Source of the DNA: Candidatus Kryptoniota bacterium
GTDB lineage: Bacteria; Bacteroidota; Ignavibacteria; Kryptoniales; JAKASW01
Direction of reading: 5' to 3'
NCBI GenBank assembly: GCA_036567965.1
Contig: DATCTN010000030.1
Location: forward strand, 1-64,000
DNA: 64,000 nt
This document shows, one piece after another, positions 32,880-41,422 of the stretch. Both the position numbers and the translations under genes were made by a program. Each line of letters opens with the position of its first letter. Within the stretch, counting starts at the first letter, position 1. The notes beneath the pieces were generated by a model, which ran no database searches, was not told the origin of the DNA, and saw nothing but the letters and a program-made list of their open reading frames with translations.

Positions 32880-35800
32880 TCACTCGGGAAGCCTTTTCAG
32901 CATTTCGTAGTACTTGAGAATGATTTTTTGGTATTCAGGTGGGAAATTCTTCCGGATCAGACGGAGCATCTCCTGGTCTTGTTCTGATGTTGCATTGGAC
33001 AAGTCAATATTCGCCGGACTTCGTCTTGCCATGTCTTCGCCCGGTGTGCTCTCGCGTCGGTTGTCATAATCTCTCTGGCGGATTGACCTCGCCGCGTCGA
33101 GGAGTCTTGAAAGTATTTTTTCCTGGCGCTGGATGGTCTCTTGGCTTATTTCCTTGCCCTGCATGTCCTTCACAATATCCTTCATATCGCCTGCGATCTT
33201 GTCCAGATTGCCAAGGACTTTATCCTGTGCTTGCGACTGTGCAGCCTCGTCCGAAAGCTGCTCGATCGACTTCCTGATTGCTTCCTGTTGTGCGGCCAAC
33301 CTGGCAAGTTCTGCCTGTTGCTCCATCGATAGTGCGCCGCTTTCACCAAGCTTCTGAGTCAGGGCATTGATGTTCTCCTGTTCTCCGGCGAGTTGTTGGA
33401 GCTGTTGCATCAGCGAGGGTGTACTGCCGGATCCCTGTCCCTGCATCATTGCTTGGAGAGTATTCTGGATGTTCATCGCAGCTTCGTTCATCGAACCCAT
33501 AGCCTGGCTCTGGGCATCTGTAGCGGGCTGTTGACCCCGGCTTTGCAGGTTTGTTAAAGCCTTTTGCATTTCAGAATATGCCTGCCCGATCTGGCGGCCC
33601 ATTTGCGGCGTGACGGAAAAACTCTTGTTGGACAACTGCATCATCTGTTGTGCCGTGTAGTTGAGCTCTTGCATGAGTTCATTCTGCTGGTCTGCTAAAG
33701 ACCTTGACTCAGCCGAGTTTGGAATCGAGACTTGTGTCTTGTCACGCAATTCCTCCTGCTTCTTTGACACCTCAAGAAGATTCTGCTGCGCCTTCCTGAG
33801 CGCGTTGACCGCCTCCCGCTGCTGGTTCCGAACCATCTCCTTTTGAACTTGCAAAATGTCCTGCTGGAAATTCTTGAGAGCGGCAGTAATCTGCTGTTGA
33901 GTCGACGATGCCTGCGAGAATTTACCTTGCGACAACTGTTGCTGTGCCGATTCCATCTTCTGTGACGCCGCGGATGTATCCAGCGATTCCTGCGCCTGCT
34001 CGAGTTTCTGCGTCGGCATTTCCTGAGAGAACTCGTTCATCTTCCTCTTCAAATCGGATAGACTCTGCTTCGCTTCATCGAGATCCTTTTGAATCTGCTT
34101 CTGGTTCTGGGCCAGTCTGTTCCGCTCAGAGCTGCTGCCGGAGTCTGCACTGGATGTTGCCTTTTGGAGATTCTGTTGCTCGGAAGACATTTGTTCGGCG
34201 CGCTTCATCAGCTCGTCGAGTTTTTGTTCGATCTGAACTCTTTTTATCAGACTCAGCGTTCGTTCAATACTTTGCTTCAGCATTTCTTCGTTAATCTGGA
34301 AATTCTGTGCCGCCTGGCGTACAAGATTCGGATTGAGAGATCGTATCGCATCTTGAAGCTTCTTGAGGGCTTCCTGGAACTCCGGCGAGTTGACCTCCTC
34401 AAGCGCTTTCTGAAGCTCCATGTATTTTTCCAGCGTCTGCGGCGAGATGATGTTGTTCTCGAGCATCTTTTGTGTCATCGACTCGACCTGCTTCTTGACG
34501 TCATCCACCTTGGCCTGCAACTCCTGATACTTCTGCAGCGTGCTCTCCATCTTCTTTTGCTGCTCCCAGCTCAGCTGCTGCGACTGGGTCTTCATGTCCT
34601 GAGATATCTTGTCGAGCTGGTCTTTCAGGTTGTCGGAGCTTTTCAACACATTCTCAGCTTTTGAAAAGAGATCGCCATGTTCGCTGTCTGTGGATGAGAA
34701 CACTTCCTGCAGCGATGGGAGGCGGACCTGGTATTCAGCGCTAACAGCTGATTTCGGACCTTTCACCTCGTCGTTGTCAAAAACTTCCGCGCGATATGCG
34801 ACCACATCTTCAGGGACAAGGCTGAGCGGCGACAGGTCCCATGTATATGATATGTCTTTCTGTCCCGCCGACTTATCCTGCAACGGGATTTCGATGCGGC
34901 GATAGAGAGTATCGGGTGAGATGTACTTTGAATAAACCAGTTTGTATTCGACAAACAATTTTGTGAATCCGTAATCGTCGCCGATCCTGATCCCGACCGG
35001 AAGGCGCATGTCGCGATTCAGATCTATATCTTTGGCCGGAAACGTAAGTTCGCATGTCGGGAAATCGTCGTTCAAGGCCTGTATGCTGTAAATGATCGGA
35101 TCTCTGTTGGCAAGACTGTCGCGATCTACGAGCCGGAATCTGTAGGTGGTTGAGTTCCTTATGACAAAAACCCCTGTCGCATTCGTGCCGCTAACCACGA
35201 AACGGCTCGATGTTGTATCTCCGAACTCAATTTTTGCCGAGTCGAGTTCCTTGCTCGTTCTCAATGAAAACTCAGCGCGTGTTCCGATGAGCGCGCTAAA
35301 ATCTCCGATGTTGTCCTGAAGAGTCTCTGCAGATTTGCCCGTGTAACCCGGGTATAAGAGCATGACACTGAAGCTCTGAACTAGCGGCAAATCGACCACC
35401 TTGACATGATACTCGTCGGTGTTCTGTTCACCGGCGGTGAGAAAATAACTCACATCCTCTCTCAGGTTAGGTAATTGAAACTGGTACCGTCCCGGCGAAC
35501 TCATTTTCAAACGGTATCTCTCAAAGTCTTTTTCATCGGAGTACTTTTCGCTTAATGTAATGTAGGCAGGAAGTCTTCGAGCAGAGACAAGCGAGAGCGT
35601 TACATCGATATTGAGTGAGTCGCCCCTCGAGACCTGGATGTCGCCCGGACGCACGGTGATGGCGAATTCATCCGGCGCGGCGTATTTCTCGCTGAAGTTC
35701 ACAATCCTGGCTATCGCGCCGGGAAATTGTGAGGGGAACAATAGAAAGCTCGATAGCGATATGATCAACGATGAGACAAAGATCAACTTCGGTCTTTTGC

Positions 35801-36275
35801 CTGTAGGATATTTAAGCGATGAGCCTATGTCAAGATGGTACGCACGCTCGAAAATCGTGTCGACATACGCGCTAGCGAGGTCGAGCGAATAAAAAGGAGT
35901 CGATTCGCCCGGGAGCAGTTCAACCGCGTTCCTGAGTCTGTCCTTAAGGTCGGGGAACCGGCTCCCCGCCTCAAGCGCGATGATCCTGATATCATCGGCG
36001 CTCGGTCCCCTGAAATATCGGGAGACGGGCGAAAATAAAAATCTGACAGTGGCTGCCACAATTATGGTCGCATCAAGAAAAAAGAGGACAGCGCGGCCGG
36101 CGACTCCAAAATTGAAAATAATCTGTATTACCGCAGCGATGGTGACAGCCAGAAGTAACGCTGATGCCACCGACAAGCATGACGCCGCGATTTGGGAGAG
36201 CGTTTTTCTTTTGTAGATGTGCTGCAGCGAAGTGAATACTCCGCTGTTTCTGCTATCCGAAAAGGTCTCTTCCAT
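32880..36275 (-). CDS. DUF4175-type membrane protein with long coiled coil
   Basis: A 1131-residue protein. The N-terminus has two membrane helices (about 27-75) and a third near 165-180, then an extracytoplasmic beta-rich region (about 200-520), then a very long Gln/Lys/Glu-rich coiled coil (about 530-1050), and a conserved-looking tail with NIDLSNATSEQDQEMLRLIRKNFPPEYQKIILKYYEMLKRLP. The layout matches DUF4175 proteins, whose function is not known. It begins 3 bp after the DUF4159 gene. Its low-complexity coiled coil gives many false frames on the other strand. Confidence 0.8.
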   Translation of the reverse strand: MEETFSDSRNSGVFTSLQHIYKRKTLSQIAASCLSVASALLLAVTIAAVIQIIFNFGVAGRAVLFFLDATIIVAATVRFLFSPVSRYFRGPSADDIRIIALEAGSRFPDLKDRLRNAVELLPGESTPFYSLDLASAYVDTIFERAYHLDIGSSLKYPTGKRPKLIFVSSLIISLSSFLLFPSQFPGAIARIVNFSEKYAAPDEFAITVRPGDIQVSRGDSLNIDVTLSLVSARRLPAYITLSEKYSDEKDFERYRLKMSSPGRYQFQLPNLREDVSYFLTAGEQNTDEYHVKVVDLPLVQSFSVMLLYPGYTGKSAETLQDNIGDFSALIGTRAEFSLRTSKELDSAKIEFGDTTSSRFVVSGTNATGVFVIRNSTTYRFRLVDRDSLANRDPIIYSIQALNDDFPTCELTFPAKDIDLNRDMRLPVGIRIGDDYGFTKLFVEYKLVYSKYISPDTLYRRIEIPLQDKSAGQKDISYTWDLSPLSLVPEDVVAYRAEVFDNDEVKGPKSAVSAEYQVRLPSLQEVFSSTDSEHGDLFSKAENVLKSSDNLKDQLDKISQDMKTQSQQLSWEQQKKMESTLQKYQELQAKVDDVKKQVESMTQKMLENNIISPQTLEKYMELQKALEEVNSPEFQEALKKLQDAIRSLNPNLVRQAAQNFQINEEMLKQSIERTLSLIKRVQIEQKLDELMKRAEQMSSEQQNLQKATSSADSGSSSERNRLAQNQKQIQKDLDEAKQSLSDLKRKMNEFSQEMPTQKLEQAQESLDTSAASQKMESAQQQLSQGKFSQASSTQQQITAALKNFQQDILQVQKEMVRNQQREAVNALRKAQQNLLEVSKKQEELRDKTQVSIPNSAESRSLADQQNELMQELNYTAQQMMQLSNKSFSVTPQMGRQIGQAYSEMQKALTNLQSRGQQPATDAQSQAMGSMNEAAMNIQNTLQAMMQGQGSGSTPSLMQQLQQLAGEQENINALTQKLGESGALSMEQQAELARLAAQQEAIRKSIEQLSDEAAQSQAQDKVLGNLDKIAGDMKDIVKDMQGKEISQETIQRQEKILSRLLDAARSIRQRDYDNRRESTPGEDMARRSPANIDLSNATSEQDQEMLRLIRKNFPPEYQKIILKYYEMLKRLPE

Positions 36276-36278
36276 CTC

Positions 36279-36986
36279 TTAATGCGTCAATGCCCAATAG
36301 ACAAGATTAGTTCCGAACTCAAGTGCTTCGAGACGTTTTGATTCCGGATCACCATGTACTTCCGGCGGATCCCAGCCGTCCGAAGGATTGCTCTCATAAG
36401 TGTAATACACAACGAGTCTTTTTCCCAGGAAGATTCCGAATCCTTGCGGAGGAAGCCCGTTATGTTTATGGGTCTTCGGAACCCCGTTTGGAAAATCATA
36501 AACACAATTGTAGAGTCCGAACGAAAAGGGAAGCTCCACGAGCTGTTTGTCCGGGAAGACCTTCTTTATTTCTCTTCTGAAGGAAGCGTCCATGCCGTAA
36601 TCGTCATCCGCGTAGAGAAAACCGCCGTTCTCAAGATACTGTCGGAGCCGGTTGGCCTGCTCGTCAGAAAATCTGATGTTGCCGTGCCCGGTCATAAAAA
36701 GAAATGAGTAAGTAAAAATATCGTCGCTCATGATATCGACATAGTAGTAATTTGGATCCACGTCGATATTGGTGTGCTGTTTGACGAACTGTAGAAGTGT
36801 GGCTTCTTCGAGCGGATCGTTGTACCAGTCACCGCCTCCGTCGTATTTCAGGCGTGCAATCCTGAACGCACTCGTCTTCTGCGCATTCGATTCGGTTGCA
36901 AATGCCAGAAGAATTGCAATCAATATAATTATCAACGAAGACTTCCTCATCAAGTTGAATCTAAAGAAGGGTACGTGGAGATTCAA
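36279..36986 (-). CDS. DUF4159 exported protein
   Basis: A 235-residue protein with a signal peptide (RKSSLIIILIAILLAFATESNAQ) and a DUF4159-type, glutamine-amidotransferase-like fold: IARLKYDGGGDWYNDP, FLFMTGHGNIRFSDEQANRLRQYLENGGFLYADDDYG, then FRREIKKVFP. Relatives often lie beside aerotolerance (Bat/MoxR) genes; none are here. The frame starts at TTG 36986 with AAGGG upstream; ATG 36950 (residue 13) just before the signal peptide is an equal alternative. It is divergent from the DedA gene and coupled to DUF4175 by spacing. Confidence 0.8.
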   Translation of the reverse strand: MNLHVPFFRFNLMRKSSLIIILIAILLAFATESNAQKTSAFRIARLKYDGGGDWYNDPLEEATLLQFVKQHTNIDVDPNYYYVDIMSDDIFTYSFLFMTGHGNIRFSDEQANRLRQYLENGGFLYADDDYGMDASFRREIKKVFPDKQLVELPFSFGLYNCVYDFPNGVPKTHKHNGLPPQGFGIFLGKRLVVYYTYESNPSDGWDPPEVHGDPESKRLEALEFGTNLVYWALTH

Positions 36987-37042
36987 GATAAGCCCTTGTC
37001 GGTCTAAAATGATTTCCAGGTTCGTGTTTAGTATGTTACAAT

Positions 37043-37597
37043 GTGGAACAGTTCATCTATCACAACGGCTACGTAACTGTCTTTTTGACCGTCGCGTTCG
37101 CAGGTGAATTCGGGCTCTTCACGGGAGTTGCGTTGGCACGGACAGGCGCGGTCTCACTTACCGGAGTAGTCATCCTGGGGACTGTTGCCTCTTTCGTCGG
37201 AAACATGCTGTACTACTACGCCGGGAGACTTCTCTGGAAGAAATGGCGATTTCTTCGTATGAGGTTTGAAGAAAAAATTGAGCGGACATCGCGGGTAGTC
37301 AGGCGCTACGGTTCGCCGATTATGCTGATCGCCAGATTCTTCTACGGGATCAGAAATGTAATCGCGATAGCACTTGGCGTCTACGACGTGAGAGCCGGAA
37401 TCTTCGTGATATACAACCTGGTTGGCGCATTTATCTGGTCGTGGTTTTTTACGGAGGCAGGGAGCGTCTTTTCGTCATACTTCATGAATACTTTCGCGAG
37501 CTTCCGCGCGGGAATGTACTGGGGAATCCTGTCATCGATATTCGTAGCCGCGCTTTTCGTTCTGATAAGAAAAGCCATATCTCGTCTCCAAAAGTAG
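37043..37597 (+). CDS. DedA-family membrane protein
   Basis: A 184-residue integral membrane protein with the DedA pattern: a re-entrant N-terminal segment, FAGEFGLFTGVALARTGAVS, GNMLYYYAGRLLWKKW, RFFYGIRNVIAIALGVYDVR, and a C-terminal helix at about 163-180. The RxxxGxR motif RFFYGIRN is the family signature. DedA proteins are thought to move lipid carriers (undecaprenyl phosphate or phospholipids) with proton-motive force. The start is GTG. It ends at a strong shared terminator. Confidence 0.85.
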   Translation: MEQFIYHNGYVTVFLTVAFAGEFGLFTGVALARTGAVSLTGVVILGTVASFVGNMLYYYAGRLLWKKWRFLRMRFEEKIERTSRVVRRYGSPIMLIARFFYGIRNVIAIALGVYDVRAGIFVIYNLVGAFIWSWFFTEAGSVFSSYFMNTFASFRAGMYWGILSSIFVAALFVLIRKAISRLQK

Positions 37598-37611
37598 TGC
37601 CTTCACAAGAT

Positions 37612-37646
37612 AAAAATGCCGGCGGGTTTAGTGAGCCGGCATTTTT
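37612..37646. terminator. bidirectional terminator between DedA and multihaem cytochrome
   Basis: AAAAATGCCGGC and GCCGGCATTTTT form a perfect 12-bp stem with an 11-base loop, giving a T-run on each strand. It lies between two convergent genes and should stop both. Confidence 0.92.
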
Positions 37647-37675
37647 CTCGTCAATACTTTGAACTTGTGTCGGGA

Positions 37676-39169
37676 TTACTGCGTGCCGTCGTGACAATCG
37701 GTGCACGATCCGGTTTTCCATGCGTCGCCGATATCCGTCGGGTGCTGAAACTCAATACCGGCGAGATTGATCGATTCCTCGAGTTTAGCTCCCTGGTTGA
37801 GGATCACGTGGCAAGTCTCGCATTTGTTTGGTATGATCTGCCCGTCCGCGTTCTTGTGGTTTCCATCATGACACCTGAAACATCCCGGGAAATTCTCATG
37901 ACCGATGTCATCGTTATACGCCCGCCAGTCGACTCTCATGTACGGAAAGAAATTGTTTCTGTAGATTTTTTGAACTGAGGCCACCGCCTGAGCGATCTGA
38001 GCGGCTCGAGTAGTGACTAATTCCGGGTACTTTTCTTTGTAGAATGAATCGACATATATCCCTATGCTGTCCATTGCGTCTTTTGTGTTCTCGTAACGGG
38101 GCACAAGTGCGTTGACTGCGGTTTGCTTAATCCATGGAATCGTAGGGTCAATTTGATCTGCTGACATCGCATCATTTACCGCATCGCCGGGTGTCTTTAT
38201 GACATGAGTCGGGCGGTTGTGGCAATCCATGCAGTCCATTGTCTTAATGGAAATTTTCTGAATCGAATCGGGAGTGAAGGGATTGTTGCTCGTCTCGAAT
38301 ACTTCGCTCTTGCCTGTCGTATCGACAACCCGGACCCAGGGAATGGTTTGTGAGCTCGAGTCGGTGGGCAAGTACTGGACCGTGTGAGTTACATGCCAGT
38401 GGACGGGCGGTCGCTGTGCCTCGCCGGAAGTGCTCCTGCCGATTTTCACTAACATGTCCAATGTCCACCGCGTGTTCGAAGAATCCTCCAGGTAAAACGC
38501 CCTTGTGATCCTTCTCTCGCCCACGAACGATTGCGGCCAGTGACACTGCTCGCAAGTTTCTCTTGCCGGACGCAGGTTCCTGATCGGTGTCGGTATGGGT
38601 CGAGGATATTTATGGAATATTACAGAATAAACCTGGTAGGCGCCCGATAGTTTCGACTTAACATACCAACTTGCGCCGGGACCGACATGGCACTGAATGC
38701 ACGCGACACGTGCGTGAGGCGAGTGGAGGTAAGTCGTGTACTCTGGTTCCATGACATCGTGGCAAATCTTGCCGCAGAAGGTGACCGACTCTGTGAACTC
38801 GAACGCCCTGTAACCGCCGATCGCGCTGAAAAGCATGAGAAGGAGTGTCCCCGTTGAGAACAGGAAGAACGCGGTGCGTTGCCGCCTGTCATTAAGATCG
38901 ATCCTTGGGAGACTGGGAGTTCCTTCTTCGATCGCCCTTCGCAAACGCTTCCTCTGGAGAAATGCTCCGGCCGGAATAATAACAAGGCCGAGAATCAAAA
39001 CGCTCGGGAGAAGTATGTAAGTGACGATTCCGAAATATGGCGGGAGAGAACTCCAGATCAGATCGATAAGCATCAGAACGAGTATAGTTCCGAACGTCAC
39101 AGAAGCGATGATCGCTCCAGCCATACTAACACTATTGTAAAATAAATCGGGAAATCTTCTTTTTGCCAT
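37676..39169 (-). CDS. membrane-bound multihaem cytochrome c, NapC/NirT-like
   Basis: A 497-residue protein with three predicted N-terminal membrane helices (about 15-40, 45-70, 98-118), then a periplasmic multihaem part. The first haem site is CGKICH, a C-x3-CH form inside FCGKICHDVMEPEY, the NapC/NrfH-type quinol site. Six CxxCH sites follow: CIQCH, CEQCH, CMDCH, CFRCH, CETCH and CTDCH, giving seven haems. It probably takes electrons from menaquinol to a periplasmic acceptor that is not encoded nearby. GAGGT before the ATG is a good ribosome site. Menaquinone genes occur at 53.3-55.4 kb. Confidence 0.9.
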   Translation of the reverse strand: MAKRRFPDLFYNSVSMAGAIIASVTFGTILVLMLIDLIWSSLPPYFGIVTYILLPSVLILGLVIIPAGAFLQRKRLRRAIEEGTPSLPRIDLNDRRQRTAFFLFSTGTLLLMLFSAIGGYRAFEFTESVTFCGKICHDVMEPEYTTYLHSPHARVACIQCHVGPGASWYVKSKLSGAYQVYSVIFHKYPRPIPTPIRNLRPARETCEQCHWPQSFVGERRITRAFYLEDSSNTRWTLDMLVKIGRSTSGEAQRPPVHWHVTHTVQYLPTDSSSQTIPWVRVVDTTGKSEVFETSNNPFTPDSIQKISIKTMDCMDCHNRPTHVIKTPGDAVNDAMSADQIDPTIPWIKQTAVNALVPRYENTKDAMDSIGIYVDSFYKEKYPELVTTRAAQIAQAVASVQKIYRNNFFPYMRVDWRAYNDDIGHENFPGCFRCHDGNHKNADGQIIPNKCETCHVILNQGAKLEESINLAGIEFQHPTDIGDAWKTGSCTDCHDGTQ

Positions 39170-39431
39170 TCTTACCTCAGTTTTCGTTCGCGCAAAAGGT
39201 TACTGCCCCGACTCACGTCAGAGCTGCATATCACCAATCCATCCGATGACAAAATTATACTCGCTCAGGGAAGAGTATGGATTGCAAATGTTTTATCTTC
39301 CAGCCGCATTCGCAGTTGCCGCTAGAAATTACGACTATATGGATATTCAATTCAATATATCGTCATTAGCTTAAAAAACTTGATTGCAAATCATTTGATC
39401 TTTTGATTACCGCCGGATTGGGTCTTTCGGA

Positions 39432-39944
39432 ATGAGACTGTTAAATTCCAGCACCATGACCGTACGATTGTTCGTTACCGGCGGAACCTTCGACAAAGAA
39501 TATAACGAGCTGAACGGCACGCTCTACTTCAAGGACACACATCTTCACGAAATGTTAAGGCTCGGGAGATGCAAAGTATCTGTCGACATAAGGACTTTGA
39601 TGATGATCGACAGCCTCGACATGACGGACCACGACCGCCGTATAATCCTGGAGAACTGCGAGCGGTGCAGTGAGGATAAGATCATTATCACTCATGGCAC
39701 AGACACGATGGAGTTGACGGCGAGAGTTTTGGGGCAATCGATAAGCGATAAGACGATAATACTCACGGGGGCAATGATACCTTATAAATTCGGGAGTTCC
39801 GATGGGCTGTTCAATCTCGGAAGCGCCCTGGCGTTCGCTGAAACGCTTCCTCATGGAGTCTATATCGCAATGAACGGCAGGCATTTCGAATGGCACAACG
39901 TCAGGAAAAACAAGAAGACAGGCGAGTTTGAAGAACTCAAATGA
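39432..39944 (+). CDS. single-domain asparaginase-like protein
   Basis: A 170-residue protein matching only the N-terminal domain of L-asparaginase: VTGGTFDKEYNE at 15-26, with the first catalytic Thr, and ITHGTDTMELTARVL at 86-100, with the Thr-Asp pair, then ILTGAMIPY. Standard asparaginases are about 330 residues and have a second domain; here it ends in a short basic tail. Complete short proteins of this kind are known, so it need not be a fragment. The true substrate is uncertain. ATG 39456 (residue 9) is an alternative start. The glycosylase gene follows after 27 bp. Confidence 0.82.
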   Translation: MRLLNSSTMTVRLFVTGGTFDKEYNELNGTLYFKDTHLHEMLRLGRCKVSVDIRTLMMIDSLDMTDHDRRIILENCERCSEDKIIITHGTDTMELTARVLGQSISDKTIILTGAMIPYKFGSSDGLFNLGSALAFAETLPHGVYIAMNGRHFEWHNVRKNKKTGEFEELK

Positions 39945-39971
39945 ATACGGTCCACGAGTGGCGGTAAACTA

Positions 39972-40556
39972 ATGACCGACAAAGCGCTTCAGTCTCCGGG
40001 CAGATGTCCGTGGTCCACGACCGACCCGCTTTACATAAATTATCACGACAACGAATGGGGTGTACCGGTGCACGACGATCGGCTGCTGTTTGAGTTCCTC
40101 GTCCTCGAAAGTGCACAGGCAGGATTAAGCTGGATAACGATCCTCCGGAAGCGGGAGAATTATAGAAAGGCATTCGACAACTTCGACTTTGAGAAGGTTG
40201 CCTCTTACGACAAAAGAAAAATCAGAAGTCTTCTCTCTGACGCAGGAATAGTCAGGAACAGGTTGAAGATAGAATCGGCGATTCAGAATGCGCGAATGTT
40301 CATCGACGTGAGAAAAGAGTTTGGCACTTTTGACAAGTACATCTGGGAGTTTGTCGGAGGAAAGCCGATCGTCAACAAATGGAAAACATTGAAGCAGATC
40401 CCGGCGAGTACAAAAGAATCGGATTCTCTCAGTAAGGATTTGAAAGCGAGGGGATTCAAATTTGTCGGCTCGACGATCTGCTACGCGCACATGCAGGCAA
40501 CCGGAATGGTGAATGACCACGTTGCTTCATGTTTCCGCTATAAGGAATTGAAATAG
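39972..40556 (+). CDS. tag: DNA-3-methyladenine glycosylase I
   Basis: A 194-residue enzyme that removes 3-methyladenine from alkylated DNA. Family marks are RCPWSTTDPLYINYHDNEWGVPVHDDRLLFEFLVLESAQAGLSW split over residues 13-56, KWKTLKQIPASTKESDSLSKDLKARGFKFVG, and CYAHMQATGMVNDH; the Cys and His residues at both ends form the Tag zinc site (C14, H29, then H and C near the C-terminus). The length is normal. Confidence 0.95.
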   Translation: MTDKALQSPGRCPWSTTDPLYINYHDNEWGVPVHDDRLLFEFLVLESAQAGLSWITILRKRENYRKAFDNFDFEKVASYDKRKIRSLLSDAGIVRNRLKIESAIQNARMFIDVRKEFGTFDKYIWEFVGGKPIVNKWKTLKQIPASTKESDSLSKDLKARGFKFVGSTICYAHMQATGMVNDHVASCFRYKELK

Positions 40557-40566
40557 CCGTCATCGT

Positions 40567-40603
40567 CGCGCGCCAGTAGTCATTCTGAGTGCGCAGGCGC
40601 GCG
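40567..40603. terminator. GC-rich hairpin after tag
   Basis: CGCGCGCC and GGCGCGCG pair over 8 bp around a 21-base loop that includes gtcattctgag. It starts 11 bp after the tag stop. There is no T-run, so it is a weak terminator candidate or a dispersed palindromic repeat. Confidence 0.4.
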
Positions 40604-40671
40604 GGTAATGCAGGAAGTCGTGTCAATATAAGTCGTCAGATTGCTTCAAATAAAAAATAAGGGAGCTGTTT

Positions 40672-41310
40672 ATGAAACGTATTATCACGCTTCTAACCGT
40701 TTGTCTTCTGGCAATGAATGTCAATGGGTTTTGCCAGGAGTCGTCATCTATTTCACTTCCCGCGCCGGACACAACTGGAGGCAAGCCGTTGATGCAGGCG
40801 CTGAAGTTAAGACACACATCGCGGGCGTTCGACTCCAAGCCGTTGCCGTCGCAAGTTCTGTCGAATCTTCTATGGGCGGCGTTCGGAGTGAACAGACCGG
40901 ACGGCCACAGGACTGCGCCTTCGGCAATGAACTGGCAGGAAACAGAGATTTACGTCGCACTGGCCGACGGTTTGTATCTTTACGACGCACAGACACAGTC
41001 TCTAAAGCTTGTGATGAAAGATGATATGCGAGGGAAGACAGGCACCCAGGGATTTGTTAAAGATGCTCCGGTCGACCTCGTTTACGTGTCGGATCTATCC
41101 AAGACAGGACGCGCATCGCCGGAAGACCAAACTCTTTACACCGCGGCGGATTGTGGGTTCATTGCGCAAAATGTCTATCTCTACTGCGCATCGGAGGGAC
41201 TTGCTTGTGTCGTACGGGGATCGATCAACAGGGAAGAATTCGCGAAGGCCGCAGGCCTGAAGGCGAACGAGAAGGTCATCCTGTCGCAAACGATCGGTTA
41301 CCCGAAATGA
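40672..41310 (+). CDS. exported nitroreductase-family protein
   Basis: A 212-residue protein with a signal peptide (KRIITLLTVCLLAMNVNGFC) followed by a nitroreductase fold: MQALKLRHTSRAFDSKPLPSQVLSNLLWAAFGVNRPDGHRTAPSAMNWQ and ADCGFIAQNVYLYCASEGLACVVRG. It resembles SagB/nitroreductase enzymes that bind FMN. Export is unusual for a flavin enzyme of this family and implies periplasmic or Tat/Sec-folded flavin use; C21 in GFCQE could also be a weak lipid site. AAGGGAG precedes the ATG. Substrate unknown. Confidence 0.85.
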   Translation: MKRIITLLTVCLLAMNVNGFCQESSSISLPAPDTTGGKPLMQALKLRHTSRAFDSKPLPSQVLSNLLWAAFGVNRPDGHRTAPSAMNWQETEIYVALADGLYLYDAQTQSLKLVMKDDMRGKTGTQGFVKDAPVDLVYVSDLSKTGRASPEDQTLYTAADCGFIAQNVYLYCASEGLACVVRGSINREEFAKAAGLKANEKVILSQTIGYPK

Positions 41311-41422
41311 ATCCGGACAATGCGCATCATTTGCCCGCCGATGCTTCTACGACAGCCGGCAAATGAAACGATCCAGAATGCTCCTCACATTTTCCTGAAA
41401 TGAATCTGTAACGGAGGTTGAA

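Noticed and set aside
33661-34664. Several open frames on the plus strand inside the DUF4175 gene
   Set aside because: They follow the low-complexity Gln/Lys/Glu coiled coil and are leucine/serine-rich mirror frames.
37612-37646. Perfect 12-bp palindrome considered as an operator or mobile-element end
   Set aside because: It sits between two convergent stops and has T-runs on both sides, so a shared terminator explains it fully.
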